From positions 62,001 to 126,000 of the forward strand of contig NC_018945.1 in the NCBI RefSeq assembly GCF_000304475.1: a DNA stretch of 64,000 bases, given 5' to 3'. The notes beneath the pieces were generated by a model. The model was not told where the DNA came from, ran no database searches, and saw nothing but the letters and a program-made list of their open reading frames with translations. Every line of letters begins with the position of its first letter. The first letter of the stretch is position 1. The stretch comes from Kazachstania africana CBS 2517 (lineage: Eukaryota > Ascomycota > Saccharomycetes > Saccharomycetales > Saccharomycetaceae). The translations under genes and the position numbers were made by a program. Shown one piece after another: positions 1-9,808 of the stretch.

Positions 1-466
1 GTTACCATTGAGACGCTCTAAATCCTTATGTCTGCATCAGTACTTCAGGGAGTTATGTTACCATATACAATTGGATATTCATTGTATTGCCACATTTCTA
101 TTTGAGTCGTATGCTGCACCAACATGATAAACCCATTTGCTGTGTAGAACGATGTTTCAGCTAAATTTAGGTTCGAGTCTTAACTGTACGTAACAAATGC
201 TGGAGAGACGCTTGAATTGGCATTATTCTTCAAGCAAGAACAATTACTTGGCACCTACACTTCCCATAATATACTTTACCAAATGTAATACCGCCATAAA
301 TCTTTTTGTATATCTTATATAGCTAATATCCCATAATATTATATATAAGCCATTTCACAGAGCTTCGAGAAAAATTTCAAATAGGCGGAAATGGGAACTA
401 AACTACTGAAACTAACAAAGAAGTGGCATAGTGAAGCCTCAAATACCCCAAAACTTATATGACAAT
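1..466. other. intergenic region upstream of PTP1
   Basis: No credible coding sequence is seen. The stretch is AT-rich and ends in the PTP1 5' region, with a TATATATAAG stretch about 120 bases before the start codon. A tRNA T-arm look-alike at 167-183 lacks the rest of a tRNA. Confidence 0.6.
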
Positions 467-1468
467 ATGGCTGTTTCCAAATATCCGTGGTATTTGAATC
501 AAACTGATGATGAGCTTCTATCAAAATTCAAGTATATTCAGCGTCAGGAAGATGAACATTTAAGGGAAGCTACTAATGGGACCCTCAATTCAAGATGGTC
601 CCTAGGTGACAGCATCTTGCAACGAAATGATTACAGAAACAGATATGTGAATATTATGCCTTATGAAAGAACAAGAGTTAAATTGAATGTTCCACGCGGC
701 AACGATTATATCAATGCATCTTATGTGAAAGTCAACGTTCCAGGCCAAAGTACACAGCCAGGTTACTATATTGCCACACAAGGCCCCACGAGATATACGT
801 GGGATCAGTTCTGGCAAATGTGTTATCAAGAGTGTCCCTATGACAATATCGTTATTGTTATGGTGACACCGTTAGTGGAGCATGGTAGGGAAAAGTGCTA
901 CAGATATTGGCCCACAAGTGAGGATCGTGTTAAGATATCACCTGTCTCACAATATCCAGGGGGGGAGAGTGACATAAGTACGTTCCAATCAGAACTGAAA
1001 ATTGAATACGTCCAACATGAAAGAGTTGACGATTTGTATACTTTAACAGAAATTAAGTTGAGCCCTCCCTCTGGATCCATAGGGCCTACGAAAACCGTTC
1101 ACCACTTCTACTTCGACCAATGGAGAGACATGAGTAGGCCAGAAGAAATATTGCCCATTATGACATTATCACAGCACTCACATGCGTTGAATTCAAATGG
1201 AAATCCCGTCATTGTCCATTGTTCAGCAGGTGTCGGTCGTTCAGGCACTTTCATCGCTTTGGATCACCTGATACATGATACTGCAGACTTCAAGAACGCT
1301 CTTGACACAATGGCTCCGGCTCCATTGCAGGACTACAAACGTGACTTGATAGAACAGATAGTATTCCAACTACGTTCGCAGAGAATGAAAATGGTTCAAA
1401 TGAAGGACCAGTACATCTTCATCTATAACGCAGCCAAGTACCTCTACAACCTCGAACTGCATACGTAG
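467..1468 (+). CDS. PTP1: protein tyrosine phosphatase
   Basis: Classical phosphotyrosine-specific phosphatase of 333 residues (335 in S. cerevisiae Ptp1). The signature VHCSAGVGRSGTF carries the catalytic Cys and the phosphate-binding Arg. The phosphotyrosine-recognition segment reads NDYINASYV. As in S. cerevisiae Ptp1, the canonical WPD loop appears as W-R-D in FDQWRDMSRP. The first in-frame ATG at 467 gives the family length; the frame is open further upstream but has no earlier ATG. It lies just upstream of SSB1 on the same strand, the same order as YDL230W-YDL229W. It probably acts in the cytosol on phosphotyrosine proteins, as known for the family. Confidence 0.95.
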   Translation: MAVSKYPWYLNQTDDELLSKFKYIQRQEDEHLREATNGTLNSRWSLGDSILQRNDYRNRYVNIMPYERTRVKLNVPRGNDYINASYVKVNVPGQSTQPGYYIATQGPTRYTWDQFWQMCYQECPYDNIVIVMVTPLVEHGREKCYRYWPTSEDRVKISPVSQYPGGESDISTFQSELKIEYVQHERVDDLYTLTEIKLSPPSGSIGPTKTVHHFYFDQWRDMSRPEEILPIMTLSQHSHALNSNGNPVIVHCSAGVGRSGTFIALDHLIHDTADFKNALDTMAPAPLQDYKRDLIEQIVFQLRSQRMKMVQMKDQYIFIYNAAKYLYNLELHT

Positions 1469-1489
1469 AGTAACATGGCACCTAGCCCA

Positions 1490-1510
1490 GTCCGCCATGG
1501 CAACCTCATC
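1490..1510 (+). promoter_or_regulatory. GTCCGCC plus CTCATC module in SSB1 promoter
   Basis: GTCCGCC at 1490-1496 resembles the Ifh1-Fhl1 (IFHL) motif of ribosomal protein promoters. CTCATC at 1505-1510 is the reverse complement of the PAC core GATGAG. The pair sits about 240 bases before the SSB1 ATG. The same two elements occur upstream of RPL42 at 43087-43099. Function is inferred from motif and gene class. Confidence 0.45.
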
Positions 1511-1744
1511 CATGACACAGCTGCAAAATGCATCAAATTTGGCAGATTTTGACCGCTGTGCGTGACATCACTATATACGACTATATTTTACAAAAAATTT
1601 TAATAGACGCACTGGAAGAGACTTTTTTTTGCATCGAAAGCATCGTTGAAAAATTTTTCAATACTTAGAACTTTTAAAGTTTTATTCATTACGTTTTCTT
1701 ATTTGACGAAGAAAGACGTTAAGTAACCCAATCAACTTATTAAA

Positions 1745-3586
1745 ATGGCTGACGGTGTTTTCCAAGGTGCTATTGGTATCGATTTAGGTACTACTTACTC
1801 CTGTGTTGCTACTTATGAATCCTCTGTTGAGATTATTGCTAACGAACAAGGTAACAGAGTTACTCCATCTTTCGTTGCTTTCACCCCAGAAGAAAGATTA
1901 ATTGGTGATGCTGCTAAGAACCAAGCTGCTTTAAACCCAATGAACACTGTCTTCGACGCTAAGCGTTTAATCGGTAGAAGATACGATGAAGAATCTGTTC
2001 AAAGTGACATGAAGACTTGGCCATTCAAGGTCGTTGATGACAACGGTGCCCCAATGATCGAAGTCGAATACTTAGGTGAAAACAAGACTTTCTCTCCACA
2101 AGAAATCTCTTCTATGGTTTTAACCAAGATGAAGGAAATTGCTGAAGCTAAGATCGGTAAGAAGGTCGAAAAGGCTGTCATCACTGTCCCAGCTTACTTC
2201 AACGATGCTCAAAGACAAGCTACCAAGGATGCTGGTGCTATTTCTGGTTTAAACGTTTTACGTATCATTAACGAACCAACTGCCGCTGCCATTGCTTACG
2301 GTTTAGGTGCTGGTAAGTCTGACAAAGAAAGACACGTCTTAATCTTCGATTTAGGTGGTGGTACTTTCGATGTTTCCTTATTACACATTGCTGGTGGTGT
2401 CTACACCGTCAAATCTACCTCCGGTAACACCCATTTAGGTGGTCAAGATTTCGACACTAACTTATTAGAACACTTCAAAGCTGAATTCAAGAAGAAGACT
2501 GGTTTAGATATCTCTAAGGACGCCAGAGCTTTAAGAAGATTAAGAACTGCTGCTGAAAGAGCTAAGAGAACTTTATCCTCTGTCACTCAAACTACCGTTG
2601 AAGTTGACTCTTTATTCGATGGTGAAGATTTCGAGGCTTCTTTAACCAGAGCTAGATTCGAAGACTTAAACGCTGCTTTATTCAAGTCTACTTTAGAACC
2701 AGTTGAACAAGTCTTAAAGGATGCCAAGATCTCTAAGTCTCAAATTGACGAAGTTGTCTTAGTTGGTGGTTCTACCAGAATTCCAAAGGTCCAAAAATTA
2801 TTATCTGACTTCTTCGACGGTAAGCAATTAGAAAAATCTATTAACCCAGATGAAGCTGTTGCTTACGGTGCTGCTGTCCAAGGTGCTATCTTAACTGGTC
2901 AATCCACTTCCGATGAAACCAAGGACTTATTATTATTAGATGTTGCTCCATTATCCTTAGGTGTTGGTATGCAAGGTGACATCTTCGGTGTTGTTGTCCC
3001 AAGAAACACCACTGTCCCAACCATCAAGAGAAGAACCTTCACTACCGTTGGTGACAACCAAACCACTGTTCAATTCCCAGTCTACCAAGGTGAACGTGTT
3101 AACTGTAAGGAAAACACTTTGTTAGGTGAATTCGACTTAAAGAACATCCCAATGATGCCAGCTGGTGAACCAGTCTTAGAAGCCATCTTCGAAGTTGATG
3201 CTAACGGTATCTTAAAGGTCACTGCCGTCGAAAAGTCTACTGGTAAGTCCGCTAACATTACCATCTCTAACGCTGTTGGTAGATTATCTTCCGATGAAAT
3301 CGAAAAGATGGTCAACCAAGCTGAAGAATTCAAGGCTGCTGACGAAGCTTTTGCTAAGAGACACGAAGCTAGACAAAGATTAGAATCTTACGTTGCTTCT
3401 ATCGAACAAAACGTTACTGACCCAGTCTTATCTTCTAAATTAAAGAGAGGTGCTAAGACTAAGATTGAAGCTGCTTTAGCAGACGCTATGGCCGCTTTAA
3501 GCATTGAAGACGCTTCTGAAGATGACTTAAGAAAGGCCGAAGTTGGCTTAAAGAGAGTTGTCACCAGAGCTAACTCTACTCGTTAA
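1745..3586 (+). CDS. SSB1: ribosome-associated Hsp70 chaperone Ssb
   Basis: Cytosolic Hsp70 that binds nascent chains at the ribosome with the RAC complex. It is 613 residues, identical in length to S. cerevisiae Ssb1/Ssb2. Visible Hsp70 signatures are [12 protein letters not shown] at the N terminus, [13 protein letters not shown] near residue 200 and [14 protein letters not shown] near 335. The C terminus lacks the EEVD of the Ssa class and ends in NSTR, as expected for Ssb. Codon use is extremely biased: leucine is almost always TTA, and I found one TTG at 3119-3121. This indicates very high expression. It follows PTP1 in the ancestral order. A possible IFHL/PAC module lies upstream. Confidence 0.98.
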   Translation: MADGVFQGAIGIDLGTTYSCVATYESSVEIIANEQGNRVTPSFVAFTPEERLIGDAAKNQAALNPMNTVFDAKRLIGRRYDEESVQSDMKTWPFKVVDDNGAPMIEVEYLGENKTFSPQEISSMVLTKMKEIAEAKIGKKVEKAVITVPAYFNDAQRQATKDAGAISGLNVLRIINEPTAAAIAYGLGAGKSDKERHVLIFDLGGGTFDVSLLHIAGGVYTVKSTSGNTHLGGQDFDTNLLEHFKAEFKKKTGLDISKDARALRRLRTAAERAKRTLSSVTQTTVEVDSLFDGEDFEASLTRARFEDLNAALFKSTLEPVEQVLKDAKISKSQIDEVVLVGGSTRIPKVQKLLSDFFDGKQLEKSINPDEAVAYGAAVQGAILTGQSTSDETKDLLLLDVAPLSLGVGMQGDIFGVVVPRNTTVPTIKRRTFTTVGDNQTTVQFPVYQGERVNCKENTLLGEFDLKNIPMMPAGEPVLEAIFEVDANGILKVTAVEKSTGKSANITISNAVGRLSSDEIEKMVNQAEEFKAADEAFAKRHEARQRLESYVASIEQNVTDPVLSSKLKRGAKTKIEAALADAMAALSIEDASEDDLRKAEVGLKRVVTRANSTR

Positions 3587-4132
3587 TATGATTAATTATA
3601 TAGTTTATATTTTCCTATCTCATCTCTGTATTTTAGATAATTTAATCTTAAAAAAATAGTTTATGTCTTTTAATAAGTTGTCGACATATATTTCTCAGCT
3701 CCGGAAGCATTAGAGCTAATAATGAAATTCTCTACTCCTTTATTTGCACTAGGCTTTCTCCAAAGTAGTAGTGTCACATCTTAGCATTCATTTATGCTGT
3801 GCCATGGATGCGCAAAATCAATTCTTTCTTCCTTTTAATTATACTAACATGTTGTAGAGGAATAAAATTCCATAATCTGCTCACCTTTGGAAGGAAGTTG
3901 ATCCTTCACAATAGTTCAAACTTCTCTATAATTCATTTTCAAGATTAATGCCTAGTTGTGTTTAAAGTTTTGTACTAGTCGCTTCGAAATATTTTATCTC
4001 TAAAAATCCCAAGAAACCGGGAAAAACATTAATATACCCAATGGTAAAGCTGGTATAATGGATTGTAAATATTAATAAGATGGCTTATGTAATTGAGTAC
4101 TATATGAAGAATTCTATATCAAAATGGGCATT
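3587..4132. other. SSB1-GCS1 intergenic; expected HO slot is empty
   Basis: These 546 bases separate the convergent ends of SSB1 and GCS1. In S. cerevisiae the mating-type switching endonuclease gene HO lies here. No ORF and no recognisable LAGLIDADG or zinc-finger coding remnant is seen. Only terminator-like AT-rich sequence is visible. Confidence 0.7.
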
Positions 4133-5194
4133 TCAAAAATCATCCCAATTATCCTCAGTTTCATGTGCAGTGTTCGAATTTTTTGAATTGGCAATATCAT
4201 TCGAATGACCAGCTTCGTTGGGATTACCATAGTTGTTGTAGTATTGTTCTTGTAAGTTTTTGGTGAAACTGGAGAAAGCTTGCTTACCATAATTACTTGT
4301 TTCTTGAAATTTTTGACCAAATTGAGCAGCAGCTCTCTTTGTTTCTTCAGAAAGTTCTCCAGATTGCCACTGTTGAACACCTGGCTTGATGACGGATTCG
4401 TTAACGTCTTCAATGGATTTAGTAACAGCACTGGAAAACATGCTCCAACCCTTTGTAAAAGTACCAAGTGGATCATTTTGGAAATTTTCCATACTCAAAG
4501 TGTTATTCGACGTGGTATTGGAACTATTACCATTATTTACTGGTGTACTTCCAAAGCCTTGGTATTTACCACCTTGAGATGGGGGTAAATTAGCAGGTTT
4601 CTCTTGGTTTTGTCTGCCCAGCTCAGCAAAATATGCTTCATTCTTCTCCTTTTGAGCAGGTGCAACTTTTGGTGTTTGAGAGCGACGATTCTCCAATGGA
4701 GTTTCAGATCGACTCTTATTGATTGCAGCCGATTTCGCTTCGGTGGTATCAAAGTCTGTCATCGAATTTTCGTTCAACTTTGATGGATCAAAATCTGGGT
4801 GACTTGGTTCAGAAAATTCTTTACCTTCCACTTCACAAGTCAATTTTTCCTTATAATCTTCGGCAATTGGGTTGTCGTATTTAATCTTCTGTGGCAACTT
4901 CAAATCAATACCGTGAGATGACATGTATTCGTTGAAGGGTTCGTTACCACCTTTTTCCATTCTAATCAGTTCTTCCGGTTTGAATTGATCCATAGTAATA
5001 GATCTCACAAAGGATATATGAACCCCTAAGCTTCTATGAGTGCCTGCACACTCTAAACAAATGAAAATACCGAATTTTGGTGAAGCCCATTGTGGATTTG
5101 GTGCATTACAATCGACACATTTTTTGTTTGCCCCAACTTTTTGCAGCTGTAAAAGACGTCTACGATTATCAGGATTAACTTTCCAGTCAGACAT
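4133..5194 (-). CDS. GCS1: ADP-ribosylation factor GTPase-activating protein
   Basis: ArfGAP of 353 residues (352 in S. cerevisiae) that stimulates GTP hydrolysis by Arf in ER-Golgi and post-Golgi traffic. The N-terminal ArfGAP zinc finger shows CVDC then FICLEC (C-x2-C-x16-C-x2-C), followed by the conserved GTHRSLGVHISFVRS with the arginine finger. The middle is low complexity. The C-terminal half contains the FQNDPLGTFTKGWSMFSS membrane-association segment and ends in an acidic tail, EDNWDDF. The start at 5194 is the only sensible ATG. Neighbour order matches YDL226C except that HO is missing on one side and GCR2 is inserted on the other. Confidence 0.96.
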   Translation of the reverse strand: MSDWKVNPDNRRRLLQLQKVGANKKCVDCNAPNPQWASPKFGIFICLECAGTHRSLGVHISFVRSITMDQFKPEELIRMEKGGNEPFNEYMSSHGIDLKLPQKIKYDNPIAEDYKEKLTCEVEGKEFSEPSHPDFDPSKLNENSMTDFDTTEAKSAAINKSRSETPLENRRSQTPKVAPAQKEKNEAYFAELGRQNQEKPANLPPSQGGKYQGFGSTPVNNGNSSNTTSNNTLSMENFQNDPLGTFTKGWSMFSSAVTKSIEDVNESVIKPGVQQWQSGELSEETKRAAAQFGQKFQETSNYGKQAFSSFTKNLQEQYYNNYGNPNEAGHSNDIANSKNSNTAHETEDNWDDF

Positions 5195-5668
5195 GCAGAA
5201 ATAATGAGATTCACCGGGTTATATATATTTAGAACTTAAATAGAAACTTAAGTGTATACTAAATCAATTCTCTGCAGTTTTTTTTTCTTTGCAAACTTCT
5301 CTTATTTGAAGATTTGATATTCGAAAGAATTAACGACAATATCATGTCACACGTTGAGCATTCATCACGTGCCACACACTAAAATTATGCAAATTTAAAG
5401 CTGTTTATTGAGTTGGGATGCCAAACGTACTCCATAGATACACTATAAAATTGGTAACAGACGATAGTAGGACCGTCTTATTATGCTTGCTTGCATTCTT
5501 TAATTGAGCGAGTAATGCTACGGCACGGGAATTCGATATTTTAACATAAAAGTGCCATTGTCTCATGACAAACCCACTGAGTAAGTTGTACAAAGTGGCT
5601 GGTGGAATATCATTTAAATGTTTCATTATATACGAATATAGACAAATTTCATCGAGAGTTCACTGACA
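5195..5668. other. GCS1 upstream region with Cbf1-type E-box
   Basis: 474 bases between the GCS1 start and the end of GCR2. ATCACGTG at 5364-5371 fits the Cbf1/CDEI-type E-box RTCACGTG. A 73-codon minus-strand ORF at 5405-5626 is listed separately as doubtful. Confidence 0.5.
5405..5626 (-). CDS. small ORF of unknown status
   Basis: A 73-codon ATG-initiated ORF lies between GCR2 and GCS1 on their strand. I do not recognise the product. Its last third is fairly hydrophobic (LLSSVTNFIVYLWSTFG) and could be a membrane segment. It occupies the GCR2 3' flank, where a terminator is expected, and codon use does not clearly mark it as coding. It may be a chance ORF. A homologue in related yeasts at the same place would be needed to accept it. 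Confidence 0.2.
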   Translation of the reverse strand: MKHLNDIPPATLYNLLSGFVMRQWHFYVKISNSRAVALLAQLKNASKHNKTVLLSSVTNFIVYLWSTFGIPTQ

Positions 5669-7132
5669 CTATCGTCTTTTAATGTCCTGTAGGTAATTTC
5701 TTACAAAACCCATATCTTCAATTAGCAATTTTCGTAACCATAAGGTCTCTTGTCTTTGTGATTCTAATTCACTTTCCAAGCGTTGAATTTGTTTCTCTTT
5801 TTCATTAACCATCATTTTATAGGTGACTTGCATCTCGTTCATGGCGTCCGTGGCTATTGAGCTTGACGACGTCAGCGTCGTCCTATCTCTTACTGAACTT
5901 CCATCTGTAGTACCTGTTGTATTACTGGCGTTATTCGTTAAATCTGACGTGAGTTGTCTTTGCATATCTGAACCATCGGTGCTGCTATTTGTTGTTGGCA
6001 TCTTCTCAATATCTTTCAATTTATTTGTATTATAAGATGCACCATCTTTCAATAATTCGCCTTCTATCGACTCAAGTAGCTGATCCTTCTTTGTATTGTT
6101 CACTATACTTACTAAATCATTTTCCACATTTTCAAAGACAGTAGACGAATCTACTTTTTGTTTTTTTGCAATATTGGTAAATTTTAAAATATCATCAGAA
6201 ACTGAATTCTCGGTGTTTTCATTTCCCAAATTATCCAAATGGAATGCACTCAGTGACCTTTTTTTCCCACTAGTACCGTTGATATTAAGGGTATTATTCA
6301 GAAGATCCTCATCTGCAGAGCTTAATGTGAATGGAAAGCTTGAGCTGAGACCTGGGCTTGTTGGCTGAGTGTAATATCCACTCAAAGATCTTGAATTGAA
6401 AGTGCCATTGCCACTGGCTGGATTATTATTATTATTATTAGTATTGCTACTGTTGCTACTACCATTACTACTGCCATCTTGAAGTTTTTTCAAAAGAGCT
6501 GAATCATCTAAAAAATTGTTTAAAAAATTATCATCATTAGTTTTATTATTTTCAGTACTTTCTGGGGTGACAACAGACTTCCTATTATATTTCCTTCGGC
6601 CTTGATTAATCAACTTCCCTGTCTTTTGGTTATAGAAATTTAATATTTTATTTGATAGAAGGTTCCAAAATTGATCATCTTGCAAATCAACATCGTCTTT
6701 AATTTGATACAAATTGTCATTAATCCTTAGGAAATATTTATTGTAAGGGCTTATTGAAAAATCATTTTCAATCTCTTTCAAAATTTGCTGGAATCTATTG
6801 AAAAATTCTATAGGTTGTTTTGAAGTTGTGGAATTGTTAGTTCCATCATTGAATATACCATGTATGACAAATGAGTTATAAATTTTGGCAATCTTGTTAA
6901 AAGTCTTGGCATACTGTGGATGAATACTTATCTTCTTCGCTTTATTCTTTTTCACATCATCATTGATAAATTTTGTGACCATTGCAGATTGTATATGGTT
7001 TAGATTCAGCGTCGGATTATCTGCTATGATCTTGTATGCCCTTAAAATGAACAGATCATTCCTAGTTTGCTGATAAATGTCATTAATTTCATTATTGCGT
7101 ACACCATCCATACTAGAATTTATACCATTCAT
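5669..7132 (-). CDS. GCR2: glycolytic gene transcriptional coactivator Gcr2
   Basis: Coactivator that acts with Gcr1 and Rap1 on glycolytic and ribosomal protein promoters in the nucleus. It is 487 residues (534 in S. cerevisiae). The match is strongest in three blocks. The N-terminal block has IEFFNRFQQILKEIE and the TGKLINQGRRK segment. A central motif reads SGYYTQPTSPG. The C-terminal coiled coil ends RQETLWLRKLLIEDMG, which forms the dimerisation/Gcr1-interaction leucine zipper. Asn/Ser-rich linkers join these. In S. cerevisiae the gene is YNL199C on chromosome XIV, next to WHI3. Here it sits between GCS1 and SHS1 on the sister track, an example of differential loss after genome duplication. 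Confidence 0.93.
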   Translation of the reverse strand: MNGINSSMDGVRNNEINDIYQQTRNDLFILRAYKIIADNPTLNLNHIQSAMVTKFINDDVKKNKAKKISIHPQYAKTFNKIAKIYNSFVIHGIFNDGTNNSTTSKQPIEFFNRFQQILKEIENDFSISPYNKYFLRINDNLYQIKDDVDLQDDQFWNLLSNKILNFYNQKTGKLINQGRRKYNRKSVVTPESTENNKTNDDNFLNNFLDDSALLKKLQDGSSNGSSNSSNTNNNNNNPASGNGTFNSRSLSGYYTQPTSPGLSSSFPFTLSSADEDLLNNTLNINGTSGKKRSLSAFHLDNLGNENTENSVSDDILKFTNIAKKQKVDSSTVFENVENDLVSIVNNTKKDQLLESIEGELLKDGASYNTNKLKDIEKMPTTNSSTDGSDMQRQLTSDLTNNASNTTGTTDGSSVRDRTTLTSSSSIATDAMNEMQVTYKMMVNEKEKQIQRLESELESQRQETLWLRKLLIEDMGFVRNYLQDIKRR

Positions 7133-7826
7133 AACATGAAAGGGTATGTTCTACACTGGAGAGATAAACCAAACACTTTAAAAAAGAAAATGTCGTTCTT
7201 CAAGACCTCAGAAACGAGAAAACACAACCCAAACTCAACCAAATGCCTTATAAGTTAGACTAAAAAAGGCGAATGATTATTTCAATTGCACCGCTCGAAA
7301 TTTCATCAATTTAAGCTTTAAAATTAGCTAAAATTTTTTTTCTACAAGTTAGTTTGGAATTTTTCAAAATTCTGACAAAAAAAAAAAAAGCCATGGCATT
7401 TGCGAGTTTATAGATTTCAGCGGGGAATATTGTTAGTAAAATGGCAATTTCTACGGAGATTTCTCAGATGCGAGATGTGCGTCGGTAGGATTTTACTTTT
7501 TTGGGGGCGGATAATGCACGGATGCTAGTCGGGTAAATAGGGTTAAAATCGGTAAATCAGGGCATTTTTTAATTTCTTGCCAATTCTCCTAAAATGGCCA
7601 GATAATAACTAGGGCTACTAAGATGATCCAGCCAGCCCTGAAAAGTCGACCCGCCCGGATTTTTCTCGCGTTTTTTTTTTTTTTGCTTTTCTTTCAGCGA
7701 ATGTCGAGAAACGCTAAAACTAATTTAATATGTAAATTTCTCGAAGAAAACGTCAGATTTTATTTGAAAGATAACCATTGAATCGAGTCACTTCACCGCT
7801 ACTATCACATCCATTACAATATCGCT
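7133..7826. promoter_or_regulatory. GCR2-SHS1 divergent promoter with Reb1-type site
   Basis: 694 bases between divergent genes. CGGGTAA at 7530-7536 is the reverse complement of the Reb1 consensus TTACCCG. A 14-base poly(T) tract at 7671-7684 lies near the SHS1 side. This is the usual arrangement of a nucleosome-depleted yeast promoter. Confidence 0.6.
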
Positions 7827-9473
7827 ATGTCAGAAACGAATAGTCCTGTTCCTCCTGTGAATCTTTTCCGTAGAAAGAAAGGTTATAGACGTGGAATTAC
7901 ATACACGCTATTGTTATTAGGTAAATCAGGAACCGGTAAGACCACATTTGCGAACAACTTACTAGAATCAAACATCTTCTCACATCAATTCAACCAAGTG
8001 GATACTAAAGATTTCACAGTGTCTCCTAGAATCAAGATAATAAAGCCTACAAAGGTTGTTTCATTCAATTCTAAAAACGGTATCCCATCATATATGGCAG
8101 ATTTCGACCCTTCAAGAGCTCAATTGGAGTCTGGTGTCACAATCACTTCCACTTCTTTGGAAATCCTCACAGGTTCAGATGAAAATGATGAAAATTACGA
8201 CGATAACGATGATAATATCCTTTTTAATTTAGTGAACACTTACGGTGTCGATGAAAATTTGGATGATTCGTTATGTTTCGATGAAATTTCCTCATACTTG
8301 GAACAACAGTTCGATATTGTACTGTCAGAGGAAACAAGAATTAAGAGAAATCCAAGATTTGAAGATACGAGAGTTCATATTGCTCTTTACTTCATCGAGC
8401 CAACAGGTCACGGCTTGAAAGAATTAGACATCGAATTAATGAAAAAAGTTTCTCGTTACACTAATGTTTTACCTATAATAACAAAGGCTGATTCTTTCAC
8501 GAAGGAAGAATTGAAACAATTCAAAGCAAATGTAATGCAAGATATTGAAGCTTTCAATGTGCCAGTCTATAAATTTGAAGTTGATCCTGATAATGATAAT
8601 TTGGAAGCCATTGAGGAAAATGAAGCATTGGCTTCACTACAACCTTTTGCAGTTATTTGCTCAGATATCTTGGATTCCGACGGGAAATACATCAGAGAAT
8701 ATCCATGGGGTAAAATTAAAATAGATGACGAAAAGGTTTCAGATTTACGTATATTGAAAAGCGTACTTTTTGGTTCACATTTACAAGAATTTAAAGATAC
8801 TACACAAAATCTTCTATACGAAAATTATCGTTCTGAAAAGTTATCAACGGTCACTAGAAATGATTCAATTGAACCTGCTGAGGATAAGAGAGCAAGTGCT
8901 GCTCCAAGCTTAAGTAACTTTGCTTCTCTAATAAATACAGGCAGCTTCAAATCACAACAATCACTTGCATTCAACTCTTCATCAAATGACGTACCAAGCA
9001 CACCAGAAATGAGGATTAAAGAGGAAGATGAATACGACAGTGAAAGAGGATCAGTTAAGGAATCTCCAATAAAACAATTGTCTGATGAAATAAGAAACGA
9101 AAATGAAGAAATCATAAGATCAATAAAGAAAGGATCCGCAATATCCTTACCGCTTAAGGATTCAACAGATAGGTCAAAACTAAGGAATATCTCTGAAACC
9201 GTCCCATATGTACTAAGGCACGAAAGAATCCTCGCAAGACAGCAGAAATTGGAGGAGTTAGAGGCGCAATCAGCCAAAGAATTACAAAAGAGAATTATTG
9301 AACTTGAAAGAAAGGCTCAAGAATTGAAATTAAAAGAAAGATTATTGGAGACTAGAAACAGCGCTATTAATAATTCCAGTCATTCATTAATGTCTTCAGG
9401 AACTGTTCAAAGTCAACTTAAAAAAGGCGACACCTTTACAGATTTAGCGTCAATTGTATCAGGTAAAAACTAA
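7827..9473 (+). CDS. SHS1: septin Shs1
   Basis: Septin of the bud-neck ring that caps and curves septin rods. It is 548 residues (551 in S. cerevisiae). The P-loop GKSGTGKTT is at residues 32-40 and the G3-like region follows in the divergent form typical of Shs1, with an acidic Asp/Asn insertion. The G4-like ITKAD (canonical AKAD in most septins) is near residue 225. The septin unique element lies before residue 330. The C-terminal extension is Ser-rich and ends in a coiled coil at about residues 470-525. Start at 7827 follows GCTATG and gives the family length. Order GCS1-(GCR2)-SHS1-WHI4 matches YDL226C-YDL224C. Confidence 0.95.
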   Translation: MSETNSPVPPVNLFRRKKGYRRGITYTLLLLGKSGTGKTTFANNLLESNIFSHQFNQVDTKDFTVSPRIKIIKPTKVVSFNSKNGIPSYMADFDPSRAQLESGVTITSTSLEILTGSDENDENYDDNDDNILFNLVNTYGVDENLDDSLCFDEISSYLEQQFDIVLSEETRIKRNPRFEDTRVHIALYFIEPTGHGLKELDIELMKKVSRYTNVLPIITKADSFTKEELKQFKANVMQDIEAFNVPVYKFEVDPDNDNLEAIEENEALASLQPFAVICSDILDSDGKYIREYPWGKIKIDDEKVSDLRILKSVLFGSHLQEFKDTTQNLLYENYRSEKLSTVTRNDSIEPAEDKRASAAPSLSNFASLINTGSFKSQQSLAFNSSSNDVPSTPEMRIKEEDEYDSERGSVKESPIKQLSDEIRNENEEIIRSIKKGSAISLPLKDSTDRSKLRNISETVPYVLRHERILARQQKLEELEAQSAKELQKRIIELERKAQELKLKERLLETRNSAINNSSHSLMSSGTVQSQLKKGDTFTDLASIVSGKN

Positions 9474-9808
9474 ATAACCACACATTAGACAATTATTTTT
9501 AAATGCGTTTATATATTAGTAATTAAAATATCTACATAAATTCACGTTTTTTTATCATGTATTCCTCATATCAAGAAAACAAAGAAATACACCAACCAAT
9601 AGTTTTGATTCAACCACCAACGTATATGCAGAAAATGTAAGAAGCAATATAAAATGTGAAGAGTGGGAATAGATAGCACGGAAAAGCTAAAAGAAAGCAA
9701 AAAAAGAAGATACCAAAATGACATATAAATGAATATATTCAATGATTTGATAAATATGTAACAATATTAATTTATGGGAGGCGATTCGCTAAAGCTGCAG
9801 GGCCTTTC
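9474..9808. other. SHS1-WHI4 convergent intergenic region
   Basis: 335 AT-rich bases between convergent 3' ends. Both genes must terminate here. No coding potential is seen. Confidence 0.6.

Noticed and set aside
167..183. tRNA T-arm-like hairpin (TTAGG, TTCGAGT loop, CTTAA)
   Set aside because: The stem-loop is perfect, but there is no A box, anticodon arm or matching acceptor stem at the right distance upstream.
3587..4132. possible decayed HO remnant
   Set aside because: No stretch in any frame resembles intein/LAGLIDADG or the C-terminal zinc-finger region; only AT-rich intergenic sequence is visible.
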